The translations under genes were made by a program, and so were the position numbers. From Trueperella bonasi (GTDB lineage: Bacteria; Actinomycetota; Actinomycetes; Actinomycetales; Actinomycetaceae): a DNA stretch of 64,000 nucleotides. Shown here piece by piece: positions 37,672-47,009 of this stretch. The DNA lies in the NCBI RefSeq assembly GCF_030811535.1, contig NZ_JAUSQX010000001.1:620001-684000 (forward strand), read 5' to 3'. The notes under the pieces are model-generated. The model made no database searches and was not told the DNA's origin. It saw nothing but the letters and a program-made list of their open reading frames with translations. Position 1 is the first letter of the stretch. Every line of letters begins with the position of its first letter.

Positions 37672-39612
37672 CTACCCCTGCGTTGCCCGCTTGCGCCGCG
37701 CCGCCTCGCGCGCTCGTTCCACCGAGTTAAGGATAACTTTGCGTAGCCGTACCGCCTCGGGCGTGACCTCAATACATTCGTCGTCGGCTGCGAATTCGAT
37801 GGATTCTTCGAGCGTCATCTTCCGGCGCGCCTGCAGGGTTTCGTAAACGTCCGCAGTCGCCGAGCGCATATTCGTCATCTCCTTGGCGCGCACCAGGTTA
37901 ACGTCCATGTCCTCGTTTCGTGGATTCTCGCCCACGACCTGGCCTTCATACACTTCCTCACCCGGATCCACGAAGAAAGTGCCGCGGTCTTCAAGCCGCT
38001 GCAAAGAAAACGCGGTTACCTGGCCCTGGCGGTCGGACACCAGCGAGCCGGTCTGGCGTGATTCGATCTCTCCCGCCCACGGCTTATAACCTTCTGAAAT
38101 AGAGGCTGAAATACCCGTTCCGCGGGTGATCGTCAGAAAGTTTGTGCGAAAACCAATCAGCCCGCGTGCCGGGATCAGGAACTCCATTCGCACCCAGCCG
38201 GTGCCCCGGTTCGACATGGTTTCTAGGTGCCCGCGCCTCCCGGCCATCAGCTGAGTCACCGCTCCCAAATACTCTTCGGGAACGTCAATCGTGGAGCGTT
38301 CCCACGGTTCGTGGACGACGCCGTCAATCACCTTGCGTACGGCCTGCGGCTTACCCACCGTCAATTCGAAACCCTCACGCCGCATTGTTTCCACGAGCAC
38401 CGCGAGCGCGAGCTCCCCTCGGTCTTGGACTTCCCACGCATCTGGCCTGTCAGTTGGTAGCACCCGAATCGATACGTTACCCACGAGTTCCTGCGCGAGC
38501 CGATCCCGGATCTGGCGGGCGGTCAGCTTGTGCCCCTGGCCGCCCTTACCGGCAAGCGGCGAGGTATTTGTGCCGATCGTCATGGAGATCGCAGGATCGT
38601 CGATATGGATCGGCGGGCGCGGGCGCGGATCACTAAGATCCACCAGGCTTTCCCCGATCGTAATGTTTGCAATACCTGCGACGGCGACGATATCTCCCGG
38701 ACCTGCCGAAGGAGCCGAACTTCGTTCCAGCCCCTTGGTGCGAAGTAGCTCGCTGATATGGACTCGTTCGATTTGGGAATCTGGCCCATCGGCGCGCCCC
38801 ACCCACTCGCCTTTCTTCAACTCGCCCGAAAAAATGCGTACGAGCGCGAGCCTGCCTAAGAATGGTGAAGCATCAAGATTCGTTACCTGCGCAACTAGCG
38901 GAGCACTTGGATCATAGGTTGGTGCCGGAATGTAGTGCAGTATTGCCCGAAAGAGCGGTTCTAAATTCGGCGAATCGGGTAGGTCACCGTCGGCCGGCTG
39001 CTCGAGTGAGGCCCGGCCTGCTTTGGCCGAGGCGAAGATAACTGGAGTGTCGAGAATAGCCTCGAGATCGACGTCGTGCTCGGCGTCAATCTCAATATCG
39101 GAAGCCAGTGAAAGCAGCAGCTCCATCGTCTCGTCCACAACTTCGCCGATGCGCGCATCCGGGCGGTCCACCTTGTTAATTACGGGGATCACCGGCAGAC
39201 CAGCCTCGAGCGCTTTGCGGAGCACGAAGCGCGTTTGCGGCAGCGGGCCCTCCGCGGAATCAACCAGGAGCACGACGCCGTCAACCATGGATAGGCCGCG
39301 TTCAACCTCACCTGAAAAATCGGAGTGCCCGGGCGTGTCGATCACGTTGATCGTCACGCCACCTGGCGCTTCAAACTCTGCGGCCGACGGCCCGGTATAG
39401 GAAATCGCCGTATTTTTCGCGAGGATGGTAATACCTTTTTCGCGCTCGATATCACCGGAATCCATGACTCGTTCACCAGTTTTTTCCACGGTGGCATGCG
39501 AATCGAAAACGTTACCCTGCCAGAGCATGGCGTCAACGAGCGTGGTTTTGCCGTGGTCGACGTGGGCAACGATCGCAACGTTGCGCAGATCGTGGCGAGT
39601 TGATGTGGTCAT
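37672..39612 (-). CDS. typA: GTP-binding protein TypA/BipA
   Basis: A 646-residue translational GTPase. G1 [16 protein letters not shown]2 around [13 protein letters not shown]-like [15 protein letters not shown]3 [19 protein letters not shown]4 NKVDRPDA, then beta-barrel, EF-G III/V-like domains ([40 protein letters not shown]) and the C-terminal domain typical of BipA. It acts on the ribosome, in assembly and in stress or low-temperature growth. Divergent from the PH-domain gene across a 354-bp gap. Confidence 0.95.
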   Translation of the reverse strand: MTTSTRHDLRNVAIVAHVDHGKTTLVDAMLWQGNVFDSHATVEKTGERVMDSGDIEREKGITILAKNTAISYTGPSAAEFEAPGGVTINVIDTPGHSDFSGEVERGLSMVDGVVLLVDSAEGPLPQTRFVLRKALEAGLPVIPVINKVDRPDARIGEVVDETMELLLSLASDIEIDAEHDVDLEAILDTPVIFASAKAGRASLEQPADGDLPDSPNLEPLFRAILHYIPAPTYDPSAPLVAQVTNLDASPFLGRLALVRIFSGELKKGEWVGRADGPDSQIERVHISELLRTKGLERSSAPSAGPGDIVAVAGIANITIGESLVDLSDPRPRPPIHIDDPAISMTIGTNTSPLAGKGGQGHKLTARQIRDRLAQELVGNVSIRVLPTDRPDAWEVQDRGELALAVLVETMRREGFELTVGKPQAVRKVIDGVVHEPWERSTIDVPEEYLGAVTQLMAGRRGHLETMSNRGTGWVRMEFLIPARGLIGFRTNFLTITRGTGISASISEGYKPWAGEIESRQTGSLVSDRQGQVTAFSLQRLEDRGTFFVDPGEEVYEGQVVGENPRNEDMDVNLVRAKEMTNMRSATADVYETLQARRKMTLEESIEFAADDECIEVTPEAVRLRKVILNSVERAREAARRKRATQG

Positions 39613-39966
39613 GGGGTTCCTTCGCGCTGGGGACAGGCCATGAGACGATGGCCAGCACCTTATCTTAGTGCGCGGCGGTTATCTGTCTGTAGACCTGCGG
39701 AAAAATGCGAGCGAACGTACATCCGCCCCTGTGTCATGAGCCGCTGTTCTTGTGGGGCTACTCGGAGGGGTGCGTATTTCTACTCGAAAAAACGCGTTTT
39801 TCGGCTCGAGCATCGACGCGAACGCTCAAACTCAGCACTTTTACGCGCACCTCGATCTATACCGCTCCTTGCTAACCACACCCTTCGTGGCACAGTCTCT
39901 TCGCCGGAGTGGCTCATGTGTCGCGGGGACTTTCTCACAAGAGCTAAACCTTGAGACAATACCGTC
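39613..39966. other. 354-bp intergenic region holding repeat element copy A
   Basis: The region separates typA from the divergent PH-domain gene. Bases 39758-39853 hold a copy of an intergenic repeat that recurs at 61078-61180. A short hairpin (7-bp stem CGAAAAA/TTTTTCG around 39785-39803) lies within it. The remaining sequence should contain both divergent promoters; no coding sequence is supported. Confidence 0.6.
39758..39853 (-). repeat. Dispersed intergenic element, copy A
   Basis: Read on the minus strand, this stretch aligns by eye with + strand 61085-61170: GCGCG-AAAAGTGCTGA, GAGCGTT, TCGA-GCTCG and CGAAAA blocks are shared in order and spacing for about 85 bp (roughly three bases in four identical). 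On the + strand it begins CTACTCGGAGGGG, the same 13 bases that begin copy B. Its ends are imperfect inverted repeats around GAGG(n)GCG(C)GTA, so it resembles a miniature mobile element. Confidence 0.55.
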
Positions 39967-40578
39967 ATGACCCTTGTTCTGCGCGCAAAATCCACCCGTT
40001 TCTACGCCTACCTCCTATGGTTTTTGGCGGGGGTGATTTTGCTCGCCTCGGTCATGAACGGCGGTTTTAGTGAACTCATATGGGCGACGCCGGTCTCCGC
40101 GCTCATTGCGGCGATCGGCTGGGCAACGTTCTGGAATCCGCGAATTGAAGTTGGCCCCGGCGGTTTACGGATCGTGAACATCGTGCGTGAACACCTCGTA
40201 CCATGGTCCGATCTTCACTTCGCGGAAAACCGTTGGGGGCTCTACGTTTACTCTAAAACCGATGCAAAGAAAATGAGCGTGTGGGCCGTGCCGTCAAATG
40301 CGGGAATCTTCTCGGGTTCCAAACGCAACCGCCCAGAGCCAGAGGCGATCCGATGGGACGACGGCGGAAAATTCGACCAACTGGCAGACTCCAAGTTCGT
40401 TGCCGCGCTCATTGAAACCCGCGCGGGTCAGATTCGCCGCGATGCCCACCTGCGTGCCGAGCTTGCCGAACAGGCTAACGACTGGCCGGCAGCTACAATG
40501 ACGCGCATTCTGCCACTGCCTATCGCACTCGTCGGTGTGTTGACCGTACTCACCGCACTCATGTTCACCACGAATTAG
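39967..40578 (+). CDS. Bacterial PH-domain membrane protein
   Basis: A 203-residue protein: two N-terminal helices (about residues 11-55), a PH-like beta domain (NPRIEVGPGGLRIVNIVREH, VPWSDLHFAENRWGLYVYS) ending near residue 120, and a C-terminal helix (about 180-200). This is the common actinobacterial bPH layout, thought to be a membrane-associated scaffold. Its 3' end overlaps the antisense extension of the ABC relic; the sense frame has the better composition here. Divergent from typA. Confidence 0.78.
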   Translation: MTLVLRAKSTRFYAYLLWFLAGVILLASVMNGGFSELIWATPVSALIAAIGWATFWNPRIEVGPGGLRIVNIVREHLVPWSDLHFAENRWGLYVYSKTDAKKMSVWAVPSNAGIFSGSKRNRPEPEAIRWDDGGKFDQLADSKFVAALIETRAGQIRRDAHLRAELAEQANDWPAATMTRILPLPIALVGVLTVLTALMFTTN

Positions 40579-40579
40579 T

Positions 40580-40995
40580 CCTGCTGCCACGCTTCCCCAC
40601 AGCGAAGCATATTCACCGCCAAGAGCAACGAGCTCATCGTGCGAACCCAATTCGGCGAGCTCGCCGTCGATCATCACGGCTACCCGGTCGGCGTCGTAAG
40701 CCGTATACAACCGGTGTGCAATGGAGATCACGGTACGGCCTGCAAGCACCCGCGAAAGCGCCTGTTCCGCTGAGCGCGCCGCCGTCGGATCCAGCAGTGA
40801 CGTGGCCTCGTCAAGAATCAATACCGCCGGGTCAAGCAAAACGATCCGCGCGAGAGCAAGCAAATTGCGCTATTTCCCCGCAGTAAGAGTGTCCAGCGGT
40901 GCGAAGCGATGGTGACTCCCCGCTGCGTCGAGGGGTTTTGGTCATCTGCGAGGGTAATTCCCCTCGCGTTGTGCCAAAGGTCCTCGCAGGTGGAA
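40580..40995 (-). pseudogene. Relic of an ABC transporter ATPase/permease
   Basis: The minus strand from 40863 to about 40580 encodes the end of an exporter-type nucleotide-binding domain: LALARIVLLDPAVLILDEAT (Walker B and D-loop region), then VISIAHRLYTAYDADRVAVM (H-loop) and IDGELAELGSHDELVALGGE. Upstream, a signature-like LTAGK is followed in frame by TAG, and between about 40880 and 40995 only scraps (for example ITLADDQNPST) remain. Walker A and the membrane domain are absent and there is no natural stop, so both ends are lost. The transported substrate cannot be inferred. Confidence 0.75.
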
Positions 40996-41050
40996 AGTCA
41001 CTCGGGTGCGCGGGCATGCGGCGCCGGAAGGGCGGGGACGAAAACACCCG

Positions 41051-42331
41051 TTAGGCTCCGGCCCAGTAGGCTTCGAGAATTTTCGTCAGCGCCTCAATGT
41101 CTACGGGCGAAGATAATTCACGAACCGAATGCATCGAAAGGAGCGGAATCCCCGCGTCGACCGTAACGATGCCGAGCCTGGAGGCAGTGGCGGGGCCGAT
41201 TGTCGAACCGCACGAGACGTCGTTATTCGACACAAATGACTGCGTGGCCACCCCGGCCAGGGCCGACGCGCGAAGCCACAGCGCTGAACCCTCCGCTTCG
41301 GTCGCATACCGTTGATTCGCGTTGAGCTTGAGCACGGGGCCTGCGCCGAGGACGGGATGATGATCTGGATCGTGCTTGGCAGCCCGATTCGGATTGACGG
41401 AATGCCCCGCATCCGCTGAAACACACGAAGAATTTGCCAGCATGCGGGCAAACCGCTCGTATCCGGAACTTTCAAGAGCGAGCCCCGCGCACTCCTCCAG
41501 TGCCTCACTTATGCGCCGCAGCGTGCTTTCCAAGAATGGACCATTCGCACCAGAATAGGTGGATGAGCCGACCTCTTCGTGGTCAAAAGCAACGAAAATG
41601 GAAATATCCTCGCATTCGTTATCACCGGCCAGAAAAGCGCTAAGTGATGCGTAGACCGAAGACAGGTTATCTTGACGCCCGGAGGCGAAAAACGCAGAAC
41701 CGCCCGCCTCGCCGAGAACTGCGGGGTCTTGCACGTCGTATGCGAACAGCTCGTGGCCCGCTATCCGGCTTGGCGAAATCCCGGCATGATCCGCAAGATA
41801 TTCGAGAAGCTCCTCATCGCCGATCGACCATATGGGCTTGTAGTCGAATTGCCTTGACAGCTCCAACCTATCGTTGGCGCTCCTATCCAGATGTGGTGCT
41901 AGCTGCGGGATCACCATCACCGCCGGGGTGCGTACGAAGTGCACACCTCCCTCAAGATCGGTGATGATTCCGGCAATCCCAAGATCGCGATTGAGCCAAG
42001 AGTTGAGGAGTGGGCCGCCATAAACTTCAATGTTGACCTGCCCAAAACCAAAGGCAGAGCTCGCTGGCGTTGGCTTGAGCTTAAAGCTCGGCGAATCGGT
42101 GTGCGAGCCAACGATTCGAAATCCCGTTTCCGGCGTAATCTCACCTATGCGCCAGGCAAGCACCGCCCCACCGCGAACGACGAAGCCGTTCCTGTGCCCA
42201 GCCCACGCAGAGCCCTCATCTTGCCGAGAAAATCCGGCAGCCTCAAGGCGGTGAGAAACTACATGGGCCGCGTGAAAGGATGTCGGAGAGTCCGAAATGA
42301 AATTCGAATAGTCACTGATCAGTTCATTCAT
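41051..42331 (-). CDS. apeB: M18 family aminopeptidase
   Basis: A 426-residue zinc aminopeptidase, near the usual M18 length. RIVGSHTDSPSFKLKP gives the first zinc His and Asp, ASGRQDNLSSVYASL the bridging Asp, FVAFDHEEVGSSTYSGANGP the catalytic and metal Glu residues, and LLSMHSVRELSS the last His. It removes N-terminal acidic or neutral residues from peptides in the cytoplasm. The open frame extends to 42397, but ATG 42331 matches the normal M18 start MNELISDYSNFI. Monocistronic. Confidence 0.93.
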   Translation of the reverse strand: MNELISDYSNFISDSPTSFHAAHVVSHRLEAAGFSRQDEGSAWAGHRNGFVVRGGAVLAWRIGEITPETGFRIVGSHTDSPSFKLKPTPASSAFGFGQVNIEVYGGPLLNSWLNRDLGIAGIITDLEGGVHFVRTPAVMVIPQLAPHLDRSANDRLELSRQFDYKPIWSIGDEELLEYLADHAGISPSRIAGHELFAYDVQDPAVLGEAGGSAFFASGRQDNLSSVYASLSAFLAGDNECEDISIFVAFDHEEVGSSTYSGANGPFLESTLRRISEALEECAGLALESSGYERFARMLANSSCVSADAGHSVNPNRAAKHDPDHHPVLGAGPVLKLNANQRYATEAEGSALWLRASALAGVATQSFVSNNDVSCGSTIGPATASRLGIVTVDAGIPLLSMHSVRELSSPVDIEALTKILEAYWAGA

Positions 42332-42426
42332 GATTTCTAGTCTAAACGGCGAGGCAACGAGCGTCGATTTCTTATAATCACGCCAGCATTTAACCAAGAT
42401 GACCCGAATCTAGCTACCATGTGCAC

Positions 42427-42615
42427 ATGTTCTTAGACGTGGAAAACTTTGGCGATCTCATCCTCGTGAGCAACGGGGAGGTCTGCGGCCCAGAAGGCTG
42501 CACACCGGCAAGCGCTTACCCTAATGTCGATGATTCTTCCGACGCTGATTTGCCCAACGCTGATTCAACGCCTGACAAGCAGAATCAAACGCAGGCCAAT
42601 AAAACTCGGAACTAA
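42427..42615 (+). CDS. Small acidic protein of unknown function
   Basis: A 62-residue frame starting MFLDVENFGDLILVSNGEVC with a C-x4-C pair (CGPEGC) and an acidic, low-complexity tail (DDSSDADLPNADSTPDK). Third-position GC and composition look coding, and it overlaps the converging hydrolase gene by 4 bp, a pattern common among real genes here. ATG 42419 and GTG 42421 are close alternatives in other or the same frame. No family recognised. A metal- or thiol-binding peptide is possible. Confidence 0.45.
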   Translation: MFLDVENFGDLILVSNGEVCGPEGCTPASAYPNVDDSSDADLPNADSTPDKQNQTQANKTRN

Positions 42616-43403
42616 TCTTCTACGCTCGCGAGCGCGCCGAGCAGATATACCCATGCATCGTGATCGGGGCGGATAAGGTCTACATGGTTGGCACCTTCAA
42701 CTATTGCCAGATTGAAAGGTTGCGAACGCAAATCATGTGAACGCTGAACCGGTACAGTTGCATCTGCCGTGCCGTGAATGATGTCTACGCTCAAAGCGTT
42801 TGCACGATACTTCGCATGCCCGAGTTGATAGAAATTAAAAATCGGATCGTATAGGGCATAGCGGTCAGGTAGCTCTTCGGGCGAACCGCCAATCCACCTG
42901 CAGGTATTTCCAGCTTCGAGCTCAGGATCTTCACGCATATCGCGAGCCAAATCCACGATGGGCGCGAGCAAGATTGCCTGCCGCGGCAAAAGTTCGCTCG
43001 CAAGCACAGCATTGAGGGCAAAGGCGCCTCCCGAGTTGTGCCCGATCCACACGGCATTCTTAAGTTCATCGTGCTGCGCGAGAGTGTGCACGTCGTTAGC
43101 AGCCAACTCCGGCCGTCCCGGTTCTAGGCGAAGCTCTGGAAGTGCCACACGGTATCCAGCCTGGGCAAGGGCTCGCGCTGCGGGGCGCGTGGCGGAAATA
43201 AAATCCTCGCCTAAAAATCGCCCACCGTGCAAAAAACAAATCGCTTTACTATTCTCGGCACCATACCACTCAATAAATTGCTTCGAATCAGATCCGTAGC
43301 GTTCGATCGAGTCAGGCAGGACCACCAAATTCTTAAGTTGCCCGATCGCCTGTGATTCGATGTCTCGCGGTGGCGGGGCTTCGTTACTATCACGCACATC
43401 CAT
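42612..43403 (-). CDS. Alpha/beta hydrolase
   Basis: A 263-residue soluble hydrolase. CFLHGGRFLGEDF has the HGG oxyanion motif, AVWIGHNSGGAFALNA is the nucleophile elbow (Ser in G-H-N-S-G-G), DIIHGTADATVPV has the Asp and EGANHVDLIRPDHDAW the catalytic His. The HGG start and GHxxGG elbow resemble kynurenine-formamidase/carboxylesterase enzymes, but the substrate is unknown. It shares one base with the upstream tyrosine phosphatase, so the two are coexpressed. Confidence 0.85.
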   Translation of the reverse strand: MDVRDSNEAPPPRDIESQAIGQLKNLVVLPDSIERYGSDSKQFIEWYGAENSKAICFLHGGRFLGEDFISATRPAARALAQAGYRVALPELRLEPGRPELAANDVHTLAQHDELKNAVWIGHNSGGAFALNAVLASELLPRQAILLAPIVDLARDMREDPELEAGNTCRWIGGSPEELPDRYALYDPIFNFYQLGHAKYRANALSVDIIHGTADATVPVQRSHDLRSQPFNLAIVEGANHVDLIRPDHDAWVYLLGALASVED

Positions 43404-43894
43404 TAGTTTTTCTCGGCGCCCATATCTCGCACGAACGCACGCTGGGCGGGGGTCTCAACCGAGTCCTGGTTGTAATGTTCCTTGACGAATTCTATTGCTT
43501 GTTGAGGTTCGAGCCCATCGAGCACACCGATAATCGCGAGTGCGGTACCAGTTCGCCCGACGCCGCCGCCGCAAACAATTTCCACGCGCTCCGTAGCCGA
43601 GCGCTCATATGCTTCCTTAAGAATTTCATGCGCTTGGGAGGTGCGGCGTGGAAGGCGCAAGTCGGGCCAGTCGATGGCAATCGTTTCCTTGGCGCTCGAG
43701 GTTAATCCTGATCGGCCAAGCCGCGATCCGACGCTTGTGGTCAGCATGATGCACAGGTCTGCGCGGTCCTCAACGTGCGTTCGCCACGATCTGCCCCTGA
43801 TCCGCCTCCCAGAAGGAAACTCGACAACGCCCGGAGCGTGATTCCACTGCTCCTGGATGCGCCCTTGTTCCATGTATCCCTCCAACGTTGCCAA
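43403..43894 (-). CDS. Tyrosine/dual-specificity phosphatase-like protein
   Basis: A 163-residue protein with the P-loop VEIVCGGGVGRTGTALAIIG, an exact C-x5-R-T cysteine-phosphatase motif, and an upstream region IDWPDLRLPRR that may hold the general-acid Asp. A later FVKEHYNQDSVETPAQRAFV matches the end of PTP-like folds. It may dephosphorylate proteins or phospholipid/sugar phosphates. Start at 43894 with alternatives at 43873. It is coupled to the hydrolase gene. Confidence 0.8.
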   Translation of the reverse strand: MATLEGYMEQGRIQEQWNHAPGVVEFPSGRRIRGRSWRTHVEDRADLCIMLTTSVGSRLGRSGLTSSAKETIAIDWPDLRLPRRTSQAHEILKEAYERSATERVEIVCGGGVGRTGTALAIIGVLDGLEPQQAIEFVKEHYNQDSVETPAQRAFVRDMGAEKN

Positions 43895-44089
43895 GGTGCT
43901 CTCACCGTACCAATCACCGGTAAAAACTGACGAGGCGTCTTACACAAAATCAGTGTTTAGATAATCACATCAACAAAAGCTCATGCGTTGAGAGTTTCCG
44001 GCAGATGCCCGGAAGGCGCCCGCCGCGGCCCAAATTCCGATAATCTTGAGATCAAGAGAACTTCGTTCGTGCCTACCACAGGAGCATTC

Positions 44090-46303
44090 ATGGCCAAGAT
44101 CATCTACACCCACACAGACGAAGCCCCCATGTTGGCAACCGGTTCCCTCCTTCCGATTATTGAAGGATTCGCAGCTAAAGCGGGTATCGACGTCGAAACG
44201 CGCGATATTTCATTAGCAGGCCGTATTATTGCCGCTTTTTCTGATCTCCTGCCCGAGGACCAGCGCTGGCCTGATGCTCTCGAAGAGCTCGGCCAGCTCG
44301 CAAAAACGCCCGAGGCGAACATCATCAAGTTGCCCAATATTTCGGCGTCGATCCCGCAGCTTAAAGCGGCAATTAAGGAGTTGCAGTCCCAGGGTTACGC
44401 CCTTCCCGGCTATCCGGAAGATCCAACGACGGCCGACGAACGCGACTGGCGCTCCCGCTACGACTCGGTGAAGGGCTCGGCGGTGAACCCGGTCTTACGA
44501 GAAGGAAACTCCGATCGGCGAGCACCGCAGGCCGTAAAGAACTTCGCAAAGAACCACCCGCATTCGATGAAGCCTTGGCACGAAGAATCAAAGACGCGTG
44601 TAGCAACCATGTCAGGCGGAGATTTCCGCGCGAATGAAGTTTCCGCCGTCGTACCAACACACGGCGAGGCGCAGATTGTACACGTGGGCGAGGACGGCAC
44701 CCAAACAGTCCTCAAACAGGGGCTAGCCGTAACCGCGGGCGAGGTTTTCGACGCCTCCAAGCTGGAAGCTTCCGAACTGGGGGCCTTCCTTGCTGAGCAG
44801 GTTGACGCGGCGCGCGAAGATAACGTGCTCTACTCATTACATTTGAAGGCCACCATGATGAAGGTTTCGGATCCCATCATTTTTGGCCACGCGGTACGCG
44901 CCTTTTTCCCTGAAACTTTTGCGCAATACGGCGAGGATCTGGCAGCTGCCGGCCTGTCGCCAAACGACGGTCTTGGCAGCATCTTTTCCGGCCTTGCCAA
45001 GCTGGGCAATGGCGAAGAGATCCGCGCGTCATTCGAGCGGGAAATGGCGGGCGGCCCGCGCCTGTCTATGGTCAACTCGGATCGCGGAATTACCAATCTG
45101 CACGTGCCATCCGACGTGATCATCGACGCCTCAATGCCGGCTATGATTCGCAACGGCGGGCAGGTATGGGGCCCGGACGGCGAACCGGAGGACACGATAG
45201 CCGTCATCCCCGATTCTTCCTACGCCGGCGTATACCAGACGGTTATCGAGGATTGCCAAGCCAATGGCGCCTTCGATCCGGCCACTATGGGCACGGTTCC
45301 AAACGTGGGACTCATGGCGCAAAAAGCAGAGGAATACGGTTCGCACGACAAGACTTTCGAAATCGCTTCAGCTGGCACTGTTGAGGTGCGAATCGACGAC
45401 GACGTCCTGCTTTCCCTTCCCGTGAATACCGGTGATATCTACCGCTCCTGCCAAACGAAAGATGCGGCCATCCGCGACTGGGTTCAGCTCGCTGTGCGCC
45501 GATCGCGCCTGTCGGGTATGCCAGCGATTTTCTGGCTGGACCCTCAGCGCGAGCACGATCAGCAGATTCGCAGGAAAGTCGAGGAATATCTCTCCGCGGA
45601 GGACACCGATGGTCTCGACATCCAGATCCTATCGCCGGTTGAAGCCACAAAAGCAACGCTCGAACGCGTGCGCCGCGGCGAAGACACGATCAGCGTGACC
45701 GGCAACGTTCTTCGCGACTACCTGACCGACCTCTTCCCCATCATGGAGCTTGGCACGTCGGCGAAAATGCTTTCCGTTGTCCCGCTCATGGCAGGCGGCG
45801 GCCTGTTTGAAACCGGCGCTGGCGGCTCTGCACCCAAGCACGTCGAACAGCTCGTCGAAGAAAATCATCTGCGCTGGGATTCACTCGGCGAATTCCTAGC
45901 ACTGGCAGAATCGCTACGTCACCTCTCGCGCTTCGCGGGTAACTCGCGAGCCGGAGTCGTCGCAGATGCACTTGACCGTGCCACGGAAACCCTCCTGAAC
46001 GAAGGCCGGTCCCCGCAGCGCCGAACTGGCGAGCCCGACAACCGCTCATCGCACGCTTGGCTGGCCACTTACTGGGCTCACGAATTGGCCGAGCAGGCCG
46101 ACGATGCCGAACTGGCCGCAATTTTCGAGCCGATCGCAAAAGATCTGGCAGAAAACGCGCAGACAATTCAGCAAGAGTTGATCGATGTCCAGGGCCAGCC
46201 CGCACCGATAGATGGGTACTACCACCCGGATCCGGCCAGGGTTGCATCCGTTATGCGTCCGTCTGCAACCCTCAACCGAATCATTGATGGAATGCGCGGC
46301 TAG
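44090..46303 (+). CDS. icd: NADP-dependent isocitrate dehydrogenase, monomeric
   Basis: A 737-residue monomeric-type enzyme, close to the family's ~740. [20 protein letters not shown] is the signature start; [19 protein letters not shown] binds isocitrate, [39 protein letters not shown] and [18 protein letters not shown] are also diagnostic. It converts isocitrate to 2-oxoglutarate with NADP. ATG 44090 has AGGAG upstream; the longer start at 43988 is rejected. It converges on the PepSY lipoprotein gene with a 4-bp overlap. Confidence 0.96.
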   Translation: MAKIIYTHTDEAPMLATGSLLPIIEGFAAKAGIDVETRDISLAGRIIAAFSDLLPEDQRWPDALEELGQLAKTPEANIIKLPNISASIPQLKAAIKELQSQGYALPGYPEDPTTADERDWRSRYDSVKGSAVNPVLREGNSDRRAPQAVKNFAKNHPHSMKPWHEESKTRVATMSGGDFRANEVSAVVPTHGEAQIVHVGEDGTQTVLKQGLAVTAGEVFDASKLEASELGAFLAEQVDAAREDNVLYSLHLKATMMKVSDPIIFGHAVRAFFPETFAQYGEDLAAAGLSPNDGLGSIFSGLAKLGNGEEIRASFEREMAGGPRLSMVNSDRGITNLHVPSDVIIDASMPAMIRNGGQVWGPDGEPEDTIAVIPDSSYAGVYQTVIEDCQANGAFDPATMGTVPNVGLMAQKAEEYGSHDKTFEIASAGTVEVRIDDDVLLSLPVNTGDIYRSCQTKDAAIRDWVQLAVRRSRLSGMPAIFWLDPQREHDQQIRRKVEEYLSAEDTDGLDIQILSPVEATKATLERVRRGEDTISVTGNVLRDYLTDLFPIMELGTSAKMLSVVPLMAGGGLFETGAGGSAPKHVEQLVEENHLRWDSLGEFLALAESLRHLSRFAGNSRAGVVADALDRATETLLNEGRSPQRRTGEPDNRSSHAWLATYWAHELAEQADDAELAAIFEPIAKDLAENAQTIQQELIDVQGQPAPIDGYYHPDPARVASVMRPSATLNRIIDGMRG

Positions 46304-46884
46304 TTAACAATTTCGCCAGTTTCGGCGTCAACGTACACGTCCACATCGTTTGAGGCAGTGTCGATCTCAATTTCCCACCGGCCGTCGTCGTACGATGCTT
46401 CGTCGAGCTCGCCCGGGGTTGACTCCAAAGCGGTCTCAATCGCCTCGTCGATCGACACGGAGGCCGAGGCTGCGGCGGTATCGGCGTCGTCAATGTCGTC
46501 GGTGTCGCGCTCGATTACCTGATCGCCTTGAACTTCCAGTTCATACAGGGTGCTACCGGCGACGACGTCGATCTCCCACACGCCGTCTTCCCAATCCTGT
46601 GAGACGACCACGCCACCGGTGTCACCGGCCTCCGCGACGACGTCGAGCGCCGCATCGCGAGCAGCCTTGGCGCCATCGACTCCCCGGCTGGGGGTGGCGG
46701 CTGAGCCATTCCCACTGCCCGCGGTGTCATCGTCGCTAATCGCGGACGAGGCATCATCGGCAGCCTCTGATACGGCGGTCTGAGCGTCGCTAGCCGTATC
46801 TTCAACTTCGTCACTCGAGCATGCTGCCAAACCAAACGAGAGGGCGGCAGCGGCGAACATTGCAGTAAATTTCTTGATACTCAT
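46300..46884 (-). CDS. PepSY-domain lipoprotein
   Basis: A 194-residue lipoprotein: signal [20 protein letters not shown] with lipobox LAAC, an Asp/Ser/Ala-rich linker, then two PepSY-like units ([20 protein letters not shown] with [19 protein letters not shown], and [20 protein letters not shown] with [20 protein letters not shown]). PepSY proteins inhibit or regulate peptidases outside the cell in some bacteria. The frame opens further to 46941, but 46884 gives a clean lipoprotein signal. Confidence 0.85.
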   Translation of the reverse strand: MSIKKFTAMFAAAALSFGLAACSSDEVEDTASDAQTAVSEAADDASSAISDDDTAGSGNGSAATPSRGVDGAKAARDAALDVVAEAGDTGGVVVSQDWEDGVWEIDVVAGSTLYELEVQGDQVIERDTDDIDDADTAAASASVSIDEAIETALESTPGELDEASYDDGRWEIEIDTASNDVDVYVDAETGEIVN

Positions 46885-47009
46885 GGCCGCTAGGTTACGC
46901 CGAAAACACGCGGTGAGGTGGCTGATTTCACGGTCAGGCAAACATGAAAGGACTTCTCATATCTATCTCATGAGCCCCTTAAACGTCGGCCAACGCTACT
47001 GTGTTAGCG

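Noticed and set aside
39785-39803. Hairpin CGAAAAA/TTTTTCG as a terminator
   Set aside because: The stem is short and A/T only apart from one CG pair, and it lies inside the repeat element between divergent promoters, where a terminator is not expected.
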